Positions 7,719 to 13,053 of a stretch of DNA of 24,968 nt are shown here, piece after piece; the first letter of the stretch is position 1; each line of letters starts with the position of its first letter. The notes below the pieces were generated by a model that did no database searches, had not been told where the DNA came from, and worked only from the letters and a program-made list of their open reading frames with translations. The stretch covers positions 1-24,968 of the IMG/VR virus record IMGVR_UViG_3300009466_000155; one strand, given 5' to 3'. The stretch comes from a virus. A program made the translations under genes and the position numbers.

Positions 7719-8084
7719 ATGGATATGAACGAAGAACTTATCAAGATGATGCTAGAAAGAGGATATATAGAGCAAGTTGGATATAATCCTGTAGGAGATC
7801 CACTATACAAAATAACGGAATTATTTTACACAGAGCAGGCCGATCTAGTAGAATGGATGCGTCAGCAAGACTCTGATACCCTAAGCAGTCTATGGTTTAA
7901 AGGATATATAGATTTAAAAATGTCTGAGGAAGGCCTGGGGTTTGTCTATCTTACAGATAGGTCAGATAGTTGGGTAGAAGCAGAAGATCTTACTGAGGAT
8001 GAAAAGTCAATGATGTATCTTATTTACAGCACAGGTTCTTACTTTGGAGGTAACCCAGATTATGGATACGAGGAACGTAATTGA
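7719..8084 (+). CDS. Hypothetical acidic protein
   Basis: I do not recognise this 121-residue acidic protein. It starts two bases after the terminase stop. The N-terminus (MNEELIKMMLERGYIEQVGYNPVG) and the repeat-like ITELFYTEQADLVEWMRQQ suggest a small winged-helix-like or helical fold. Tyrosine and tryptophan are frequent; the C-terminus (YFGGNPDYGYEERN) is polar. It overlaps the methyltransferase gene by 23 bases. Possibly a packaging or head-associated accessory protein by position only. Confidence 0.6.
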   Translation: MDMNEELIKMMLERGYIEQVGYNPVGDPLYKITELFYTEQADLVEWMRQQDSDTLSSLWFKGYIDLKMSEEGLGFVYLTDRSDSWVEAEDLTEDEKSMMYLIYSTGSYFGGNPDYGYEERN

Positions 8085-8589
8085 TTATTACAAGGAATGG
8101 GAGAACGATCAAATCAGGGCGGATCTAGATACTAAACGTCTTCCATTCATTGTAGGCTTTGAAAATATTACTGGTGATTTTAATAAGGCTTCTGGAATTA
8201 GAAATAGTAATGCATTCCTGGCTAAAGAATCCTGGATTATTGGGAATAAAAGGTGGGATCGCCGTGGAGCGGTGGGGACACAGAACTACATCCACTTGAA
8301 GTATGCCCCCTCACTAGATCATATATATCTTAATGAGCCACACATTAGAGACATGCGATGGGTGGCGGTAGACAACGTTCCTGGAGCCATTCCTATTACT
8401 CAGTATGAGTGGAAGCCAAACACCTTTATGATCTTTGGAGAAGAGGCTAGGGGTGTAAGCCCGATGGGGCTGGGCATGGCAGATGACGTTGTTATGATTC
8501 CTCAACTTGGTAGTGTTAGAAGTCTAAATGTTAGTGTTGCGAGCGGCATCGTAATGTATGACTATGCGACAAAACTTGGAATGCTATAA
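8062..8589 (+). CDS. SpoU/TrmH-family RNA 2'-O-methyltransferase
   Basis: This 175-residue protein is a minimal SPOUT enzyme, which transfers a methyl group from SAM to a ribose 2'-OH in tRNA or rRNA. All three SpoU motifs are visible: motif 1 around ENITGDFNKASGIRNSNAF (34-52), motif 2 FGEEARGVS (125-133) and motif 3 IPQLGSVRSLNVSVASGI (146-163), which forms the knotted SAM site. I take ATG 8062 because GGAGG at 8046-8050 lies eleven bases upstream; a TTG at 8044 is possible. It has no extra RNA-binding domain, like TrmL. The target is unknown; a phage or host tRNA is plausible, as a tRNA gene lies about 0.6 kb downstream. Confidence 0.82.
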   Translation: MDTRNVIDYYKEWENDQIRADLDTKRLPFIVGFENITGDFNKASGIRNSNAFLAKESWIIGNKRWDRRGAVGTQNYIHLKYAPSLDHIYLNEPHIRDMRWVAVDNVPGAIPITQYEWKPNTFMIFGEEARGVSPMGLGMADDVVMIPQLGSVRSLNVSVASGIVMYDYATKLGML

Positions 8590-8595
8590 TTAATC

Positions 8596-8730
8596 ATGAA
8601 AGTATGCTCATTTTGCGGTGAAAAGGCTGAGTGGTCTGGTTCTAGGAAAGACACAATGCTTTATGTATGCAAGCCCCACTTTGAGGCATATTACATAAAT
8701 TTTTCAGATTGGAAGAGACTAGATGGCTGA
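8596..8730 (+). CDS. Tiny zinc-binding protein
   Basis: This 44-residue gene reads MKVCSFCGEKAEW ... YVCKPHFEAYY, with C-x2-C and C-x2-H half-sites forming a likely zinc finger. It starts six bases after the methyltransferase stop and overlaps the next gene by eight bases. This fill of the gap, together with the metal-binding pattern, supports a real gene. Function unknown. Confidence 0.6.
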   Translation: MKVCSFCGEKAEWSGSRKDTMLYVCKPHFEAYYINFSDWKRLDG

Positions 8731-9097
8731 ATCATATGTACCAACAGACTCAATGGCTTCTAATGCCCGTCGCGGACTTGCATTGCGAGATGAATTTAAT
8801 CGCGGAGGAACGGCAGTAGGAATCGCACGCGGTAGAGATATTGCCAATAAAAAGAATCTTAGCGAGTCTACCGTATTGAGAATGCACTCCTTTTTTAGCC
8901 GCCACGCCGTTGATAAAAAGGGCAAGGGCTGGAAGCAAGGTGAAGAAGGCTATCCATCAAATGGTTTAATTGCGTGGTTGCTTTGGGGCGGTGACTCTGG
9001 AAGATCTTGGGCAGAGTCTAAGAGAAATGCAATCATGAGAAGGAGAGAGCAGTCCAGCAAAATGTGGAAAGGTACTGCTTTCGATATAACCGAATAG
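8723..9097 (+). CDS. Conserved phage protein of the head-maturation-associated type
   Basis: This 124-residue protein has a recognisable phage pattern: ARRGLALRDEFNRGGTAVGIA near 15-35, SFFSRHAVDKKGKGW near 57-71, and GLIAWLLWGGDSGRSWAESK near 81-100. From memory this module is often found attached to or near prohead proteases and other capsid proteins in tailed phages. Its biochemical role is not known. Here it is a separate gene. The IAWLLWGGD segment is hydrophobic but short and glycine-rich, more like a packed helix than a membrane segment. It is the last gene before the RNA region. Confidence 0.65.
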   Translation: MAESYVPTDSMASNARRGLALRDEFNRGGTAVGIARGRDIANKKNLSESTVLRMHSFFSRHAVDKKGKGWKQGEEGYPSNGLIAWLLWGGDSGRSWAESKRNAIMRRREQSSKMWKGTAFDITE

Positions 9098-9100
9098 ACC

Positions 9101-9199
9101 CCGATGTGCCAGCAATGCCGAGTTACGCGGTTGATTCCAGTATGAAGTTAGTCAAACGTGCAGAACTTAGGATGGTTATGTTACTCGCTGGCACATCGG
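9101..9199 (+). ncRNA. Long-stem hairpin, candidate structured RNA
   Basis: A 13-base perfect inverted repeat, CCGATGTGCCAGC at 9101-9113 and GCTGGCACATCGG at 9187-9199, encloses 73 bases with no reading frame of note. Inside, GAGT/ACTC (9120-9123 with 9183-9186) can extend the stem and AAGTT/AACTT can form an inner hairpin. TCTTTT follows the stem and could aid termination. The sequence lies between a gene stop and a tRNA on the + strand. It is not a tRNA: the ends could form a seven-base acceptor stem, but no T-arm fits. It may be a small RNA, a processing element for the tRNA, or a short element with terminal repeats. Whether it is transcribed is unknown. Confidence 0.5.
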
Positions 9200-9204
9200 T
9201 CTTT

Positions 9205-9275
9205 TCCCGATTGGTGTAATGGCAGCACAAATGATTTTGGTTCATTTAGTCGTAGTTCAAATCTATGATCGGGAG
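9205..9275 (+). tRNA. tRNA-Gln (anticodon TTG)
   Basis: The 71 bases fold as a full cloverleaf. Acceptor TCCCGAT pairs with ATCGGGA; D-stem GTGT/GCAC has loop AATGGCA; anticodon stem AATGA/TCATT has loop TTTTGGT with anticodon TTG at 9235-9237; variable loop TAGT; T-stem CGTAG/CTATG has loop TTCAAAT; discriminator base G. CCA is not encoded. It reads CAA (and CAG by wobble), fitting an AT-rich phage in a host with other codon preferences. The next gene starts only two bases after the tRNA end. Confidence 0.88.
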
Positions 9276-9276
9276 C

Positions 9277-9456
9277 ATGGAAATACATTCAGATGACGAA
9301 TGTCAAAAATATTGGCGGGAGGTATTTGCCTCCCAGATAGAAAGAACAATAAACTCTTATCATATACAAGAAAAAGATGAAGACGTAGATAGAATTAGAT
9401 GGTTTCTTGAAGGATTAAGATATGCCTCTATGATTATTAGATGGGACGATGAGTGA
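9277..9456 (+). CDS. Hypothetical small acidic protein
   Basis: This 59-residue protein begins MEIHSDDECQKYWREVFASQ and is mostly helical and charged, with RIRWFLEGLRYASMIIRWDD at the end. I take ATG 9277; an in-frame ATG at 9265 lies inside the tRNA T-arm and is unlikely. The ribosome binding site for 9277 would be the tRNA 3' end (GGGAG), which is too close, so translation may be weak or the RNA may be initiated differently. A short hairpin (GTGAG/CTCAC at 9453-9466) spans its stop. Function unknown. Confidence 0.5.
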   Translation: MEIHSDDECQKYWREVFASQIERTINSYHIQEKDEDVDRIRWFLEGLRYASMIIRWDDE

Positions 9457-9482
9457 GACTGCTCACAAATCCCCTTTAAAAT

Positions 9483-9511
9483 TTGACCCCTTATCAGTAC
9501 CCTGATAAGAT
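9483..9511 (+). promoter_or_regulatory. Sigma70-like promoter P1 with palindromic operator
   Basis: TTGACC at 9483-9488 and TAAGAT at 9506-9511 are spaced by 17 bases. Between and across the -10 lies a perfect 8-base inverted repeat, CTTATCAG (9490-9497) and CTGATAAG (9502-9509), with loop TACC. A palindrome that covers spacer and -10 is a typical repressor site. Transcription would start near 9518 and lead into the 52-residue gene, which has a strong ribosome binding site. Confidence 0.65.
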
Positions 9512-9538
9512 AAATATATCAACCCACAAGGAGGAATT

Positions 9539-9697
9539 ATGAAGGCTTTAGGTCATTATTTTTCTGAGATTTTTAGAGGTGCCACAAGCAAAGCCTCTGG
9601 AATCCAGTCAGATTGGGACAGGGCTAGAAGAGATGCTTCTAGATTTGGACCATCACACGTTGCAGAGATTGACGCCATTTTTTCACGACAGGCATAA
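9539..9697 (+). CDS. Hypothetical 52-residue protein
   Basis: This short protein begins MKALGHYFSEIFRGATSKA and ends AEIDAIFSRQA; it is helical and mixed-charge. AAGGAGGA lies six to seven bases before the ATG, the best ribosome binding site in the region, and promoter P1 lies directly upstream with an operator-like palindrome. It has no signal peptide or membrane segment. The separate promoter and strong translation signal suggest high, regulated expression of a small regulator or host-directed protein. No family recognised. Confidence 0.6.
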   Translation: MKALGHYFSEIFRGATSKASGIQSDWDRARRDASRFGPSHVAEIDAIFSRQA

Positions 9698-9700
9698 TCA

Positions 9701-9742
9701 TTGACACCCGCCCACGACTACTGTATTATTAGTGTCGTGGGC
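9701..9742 (+). promoter_or_regulatory. Sigma70-like promoter P2 flanked by an inverted repeat
   Basis: TTGACA at 9701-9706 and TATTAT at 9724-9729 have a 17-base spacer. A perfect 9-base inverted repeat, GCCCACGAC (9710-9718) and GTCGTGGGC (9734-9742), with 15 bases between, encloses the -10 and the expected start near 9736. It could be an operator or, once transcribed from upstream, a hairpin; no T-run follows, so a classical terminator is unlikely. It drives the lipoprotein gene at 9768. Confidence 0.68.
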
Positions 9743-9767
9743 AAGTCATTTATAGAAAAGGATTAAT

Positions 9768-10166
9768 ATGAAAAATATTATTATTGCTGCTGCTATTTCT
9801 GCAGTTGCTCTAGTTGGATGCACATCTGAGGTGTCCCCGGCCCCGACAGTAACCATTACTGAGCAGGCCCCCGCTCCACTCCCAGCGCCAAGTGTTGATG
9901 ATGGGGTGACAACTAACTCTCAAAAGTTTGTAGGTTTTGTAAGACAAAATGGTGGTGTCTATGGAAGTATTGCTAATGAATCAGACCTTCTTGGTTTGGG
10001 AGATACTATTTGTAAGGGTTTCGCAGGAGGTCTTTCAGAAGATGAGATTACTCAGGTACTATCCCAGGCTTTAATTAATAGCAATATGGGCAATGATGAT
10101 GGCGCTAAGTTTGGCGCAGCACTCATTGTAGGCGCAAGAACCTATCTCTGTGTAGTAACTTACTAA
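9768..10166 (+). CDS. DUF732-like lipoprotein
   Basis: This 132-residue protein has an N-terminal lipoprotein signal: positively charged start, hydrophobic core and lipobox LVGC with C18 as the lipid anchor. A proline- and alanine-rich linker (about 24-45) follows, then a helical domain (about 52-132) with two cysteines, C82 and C128, a layout like the actinobacterial DUF732 domain (Ile/Leu-rich start, ...GxxICxGxxxGLSxDE..., final YLC). It should sit on the outer face of the host cytoplasmic membrane. In temperate phages such surface lipoproteins can block superinfection; that role here is inference. P2 lies upstream, with AAGGA before the ATG. Confidence 0.72.
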   Translation: MKNIIIAAAISAVALVGCTSEVSPAPTVTITEQAPAPLPAPSVDDGVTTNSQKFVGFVRQNGGVYGSIANESDLLGLGDTICKGFAGGLSEDEITQVLSQALINSNMGNDDGAKFGAALIVGARTYLCVVTY

Positions 10167-10282
10167 TGCCTTACTTTACATTTTATTGCTTGGTTAAGTC
10201 CGGTAACGAATACGTTATGAAACCTCATATAAATATTTACAACAACATGATAGAAATTATTGATTGGGAAAAAAATGTATGA
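10166..10282 (+). CDS. Hypothetical 38-residue peptide
   Basis: The gene reads MPYFTFYCLVKSGNEYVMK to IIDWEKNV. Its ATG overlaps the lipoprotein stop (TAATG) and its stop falls inside the start of the nuclease gene, so it fills the gap exactly. It is aromatic and beta-rich, without cysteine pairs. No family recognised. Translational coupling is the main evidence. Confidence 0.45.
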   Translation: MPYFTFYCLVKSGNEYVMKPHINIYNNMIEIIDWEKNV

Positions 10283-10598
10283 ATATAAAGCGTATGTTGA
10301 AAGAGTCGTTGACGGAGATACTGTAGATCTAACTATTGACTTAGGCTTTCATACATATGTAGTGAAAAGGGTTAGGCTATCTAACATTAATGCACCAGAA
10401 AGATTTACAGAAGAAGGTAAAATAGCAAAAGCATTTGTAGAAAATGCTCTGGCGGTGGGCATGGAAGTGGTAATACAAACACAACTAGATTCAAAAGATA
10501 AATATGGGAGAGTTCTTGGTGAGATATTTATTGACAAGCAATTCTCTTTGAATGAAATGCTACTAATGAACGGTCTCGCAACCCCCTATAATGGTTGA
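10275..10598 (+). CDS. Staphylococcal-nuclease-like (SNase) protein
   Basis: This 107-residue protein is a minimal SNase domain. It has VVDGDTVDL (D13, D15), VRLSNINAPE with R34 and E42, and DKYGRVLGEI with R79, the equivalents of the catalytic R35/E43/R87 and calcium-binding residues of the staphylococcal enzyme. SNases are calcium-dependent endonucleases cutting DNA and RNA. I take ATG 10275; an in-frame TTG at 10260 would add five residues. No signal peptide is seen, so it likely acts in the cytoplasm, for example in host DNA degradation. Its stop codon lies in the -35 box of P3. Confidence 0.82.
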   Translation: MYEYKAYVERVVDGDTVDLTIDLGFHTYVVKRVRLSNINAPERFTEEGKIAKAFVENALAVGMEVVIQTQLDSKDKYGRVLGEIFIDKQFSLNEMLLMNGLATPYNG

Positions 10599-10627
10599 CT
10601 TATATTATTATCTACTGTAGAGTAGAT
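10595..10627 (+). promoter_or_regulatory. Sigma70-like promoter P3 with palindromic operator
   Basis: TTGACT at 10595-10600 and TAGAGT at 10618-10623 are separated by 17 bases. A perfect 7-base inverted repeat, ATCTACT (10610-10616) and AGTAGAT (10621-10627), with loop GTAG, covers the -10. Its CTACTGTA (10612-10619) also occurs at the same position relative to the -10 in P2 (9718-9725). It drives the secreted lysozyme-like gene. Confidence 0.62.
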
Positions 10628-10653
10628 TAATGTTGCCGCCCAAGGAGGTCAAT

Positions 10654-11277
10654 ATGACGACAAAAAACCAATTTGGAATGGCAATAGATTGGATTGCCGT
10701 AGTAGTTCTAGCAATCACATTTATTGCAGCACCAAGTCTGGCGTATGCTAAGTCTGCGCCCTTGGCGGAAAGTGCAAATGGAAACTTTGCCACCGCTGAT
10801 GCATTCGAAAGAAGTGCAAGCAAAAAGAAAGTTTGGGTTTTGCCATCCAAATGTGATAACAAGCAGGCAAAGATTCTGTTTGACGCAGGTTTTAATAGAC
10901 CTGGGATGTTAAGAGGAGCGTGGGCTATTACCTGGCGCGAATCTAAGCATCAGTCACTTGACGAATCTAGCAGATGGTATTCAGGTGCTCTGGGTACTTG
11001 GCAAATTCAGACCAGCGCATGGTCTGGAAGATCCTGGTGGTCACGGAGTAACATGCTAGATAAAGAAATAGAATCAAAAATTGTGCGTAAATACTTTCTT
11101 AAAGATGGTATGCATAATTGGGGCTATGGATATTCTTTTAAGAATGATTCATGGTACGAGGATGCAGGGATGTACTACTCTCTATGGGGATCTAGTACAA
11201 CATATGCATGGGTAATTGCTCCATTCAATACCGGATGGTCTTTATTCCCTGGCAAATGCACCCCTAAAAAGGTATAA
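10654..11277 (+). CDS. Secreted lysozyme/transglycosylase-like protein
   Basis: This 207-residue protein has a Sec-type signal peptide: hydrophobic residues 14-30 and a likely cleavage site after AYA at 32. The mature part has the lysozyme-like pattern WAITWRESKHQS with candidate catalytic E96, followed by SGALGTWQIQTSAW (111-124), like the GAxGLxQi motif of SLT or goose-type lysozymes. It probably cuts peptidoglycan from outside the membrane, as an endolysin-like or cell-wall-modifying enzyme. AAGGAGG at 10642-10648 is six bases before ATG 10654, and P3 lies upstream. C67 and the late cysteine in PGKCTPKK could form a disulphide. Substrate unproven. Confidence 0.65.
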   Translation: MTTKNQFGMAIDWIAVVVLAITFIAAPSLAYAKSAPLAESANGNFATADAFERSASKKKVWVLPSKCDNKQAKILFDAGFNRPGMLRGAWAITWRESKHQSLDESSRWYSGALGTWQIQTSAWSGRSWWSRSNMLDKEIESKIVRKYFLKDGMHNWGYGYSFKNDSWYEDAGMYYSLWGSSTTYAWVIAPFNTGWSLFPGKCTPKKV

Positions 11278-11293
11278 TGTAGTACATAGGTAT

Positions 11294-11337
11294 GGCGGGG
11301 GGAACAACACAATAAAATGTGCGGCAACACCCCCGCC
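11294..11337 (+). promoter_or_regulatory. GC-rich hairpin in leader of the GT4-like gene
   Basis: GGCGGGGG (11294-11301) pairs with CCCCCGCC (11330-11337) across a 28-base loop. No T-run follows, so it may be a U-less terminator for the lysozyme-like gene, a leader structure or a protein-binding site for the gene starting at 11360. The G-run stands out in this AT-rich sequence. Confidence 0.45.
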
Positions 11338-11359
11338 TACCATAACTATTGGAGAATGA

Positions 11360-12517
11360 ATGAGAATAGGTTTTCTTTCTACAGACTGGGGCGATCACTT
11401 TCAGGCGCAGCCAGGTGGTTGTACTAACGTCAGAATGCTTGGTCCAGGTATGCAATTAACCACCATAGGTCATGAAGTTATGGTTGGAGAGATTGGCTGG
11501 AAGGACGGAGAAGGCTTTGTGGCAGTTCAGCCAGTAGAAAGAGTTAAGGTTCGTGATCGTAGCGTTATCACAAAATATTCTAAGGCTTTTGAAAAACTTG
11601 ATGTTGTTGTACTTAAACTATTTATGCATAAGGATGCGCCAAGATATATAGAAGAAGCCAAGAGGCTAGGTCAGACAGTCATTATTGACACGGATGACCA
11701 CTTTGAGCAACTTCCAGAAGATAATCTAGCATTCATAACAACTGACCCACAGACTCATCCAGAAAATAATAGAGAGCATCTTATAGCGACCTATCCTTTA
11801 GCAGATGGAATCATTGCTAGCACCAAGTTCCTTGAGGATAGAATGCGTAGGTATAATAAAAATGTATACAGAGTCTCTAATTCTTTAGACCCATCCAACT
11901 TTATGTACAGAATAGATACTGCTGGAACCAAGCCAACCATTGGATGGGTTGGGATTATGATGTGGCGAGTTAATGACCTAAAGGATGTTGCTGCACCAAT
12001 TAAGACTGTTATAGAAACTCACGGACTTAAATTTCATCATAGTGGAATAATGTTAGATAAGCCATTATGGGCGGCAGAAACCATTGGAATAGATCCTAAG
12101 AAAATGAGTGGCTATTGTGGAGCGAGGCCGCAGTATTACGGTAACATATTTATGCCCATAGATGTAGGTATCGTTCCTCTGACGAAGAATCAATTTAACG
12201 AGGCCAAGAGCAACCTAAAGGGTCTTGAGTATGCTTTGTCTGGAATCCCTTTTGTGGCTTCTAATACTAGAGAGTATAGAGATTTAGCAGATATGGGTGT
12301 TGGTAGAATTGCAAAATCTTCAAAGGATTGGATTAAGCATCTAACAAAACTTACAGATCCAGATGTAAGAGAAGAAGAGAGGCAGAACAATTATAAGATT
12401 GTAACTCAAAACTTCAACCTAAACTGGACAAAGTATAAATGGTCAGAAGCAATAGAACTTATCCATCTAGAAGCACAAAAAAATATAATGAAACAGTATC
12501 AACTAATTAAGGTATAA
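11360..12517 (+). CDS. GT4-like glycosyltransferase
   Basis: This 385-residue protein has the two-domain GT-B pattern of family 4. The N-terminal domain begins MRIGFLSTDW with GGCTNVRMLGP; IIDTDDHFEQLP (108-119) is a feature of many phage GT4-like enzymes. The C-terminal domain begins with PTIGWVG (192-198) and contains IVPLTKNQFNEAKSNLK (271-287) and LEYALSGIPFVAS, the donor-binding region. The enzyme moves a sugar from a nucleotide donor to an unknown acceptor. It lies alone, about 2.4 kb before the glycan operon, and its start has GGAG five bases upstream. Its target may be a phage structural protein or host surface glycan. Confidence 0.75.
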   Translation: MRIGFLSTDWGDHFQAQPGGCTNVRMLGPGMQLTTIGHEVMVGEIGWKDGEGFVAVQPVERVKVRDRSVITKYSKAFEKLDVVVLKLFMHKDAPRYIEEAKRLGQTVIIDTDDHFEQLPEDNLAFITTDPQTHPENNREHLIATYPLADGIIASTKFLEDRMRRYNKNVYRVSNSLDPSNFMYRIDTAGTKPTIGWVGIMMWRVNDLKDVAAPIKTVIETHGLKFHHSGIMLDKPLWAAETIGIDPKKMSGYCGARPQYYGNIFMPIDVGIVPLTKNQFNEAKSNLKGLEYALSGIPFVASNTREYRDLADMGVGRIAKSSKDWIKHLTKLTDPDVREEERQNNYKIVTQNFNLNWTKYKWSEAIELIHLEAQKNIMKQYQLIKV

Positions 12518-12545
12518 TTAATTATTACGCTTGGGAGGCTGCCAT

Positions 12546-13049
12546 ATGCCATATGACATTAGACAAAATTATCGTGGTAAGTCTGGATACTCTGTAGTTG
12601 GTCCAGACGGTACCGTTCGTGGCACTCATCGTACCCGTGGAGAGGCGGTGAGCCAACAAAGGGCTCTCTATTCCGCTGAATCAAACTCTAAGAAGGATAT
12701 TTCTAAGGCAGGGCATAACTTATACGAAGAACTATCTGCTGCTGAAAAAGAATTCCATGACTCCCTGGTAACAATTGCAGACAACTATGGGCCTTTAGAT
12801 GCAGAAGAAACTGGCATTTGGATAGGATATGAGTCTGCAGCAGAAAATGAAGATGCCTCTATTGGGGTTATGTGTGGAAACTGCTCCTTACACTATGAAA
12901 AAGAAGATGGTGGTCTAGGCTGTATGATCCTATCTTATGAAATTGAAGAGATGGGGAAATGTAGACTGGCAGTTATACCGCCAGGATATGTAAATTCAAG
13001 CCCGGTTATGAAAAATTTCTGGGGCGGTAAGTTCTCAAACAACAGATAG
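12546..13049 (+). CDS. Phage protein with capsid-protease-tail-like and HiPIP-like segments
   Basis: This 167-residue protein begins at ATG 12546, with GGGAGG seven bases upstream. Residues 13-37 (SGYSVVGPDGTVRGTHRTR then EAVSQQRALY) match a motif I recall from the C-terminal tails of prohead-protease polyproteins. The C-terminal part has CGNCSLHYEKEDGGLGC and GKCRLAVIPPGYV, with four cysteines and a spacing like small high-potential iron-sulphur or zinc proteins of phages. The middle is helical and acidic. The two segments suggest a head-assembly role, but both assignments are from memory of motif forms and remain tentative. Confidence 0.55.
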   Translation: MPYDIRQNYRGKSGYSVVGPDGTVRGTHRTRGEAVSQQRALYSAESNSKKDISKAGHNLYEELSAAEKEFHDSLVTIADNYGPLDAEETGIWIGYESAAENEDASIGVMCGNCSLHYEKEDGGLGCMILSYEIEEMGKCRLAVIPPGYVNSSPVMKNFWGGKFSNNR

Positions 13050-13053
13050 GTTA

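Noticed and set aside
9101-9204. Possible second tRNA or tRNA pseudogene before tRNA-Gln
   Set aside because: The ends could pair as an acceptor stem, but the bases next to it continue the same stem, leaving no T-arm or D-arm, so it does not fold as a tRNA.
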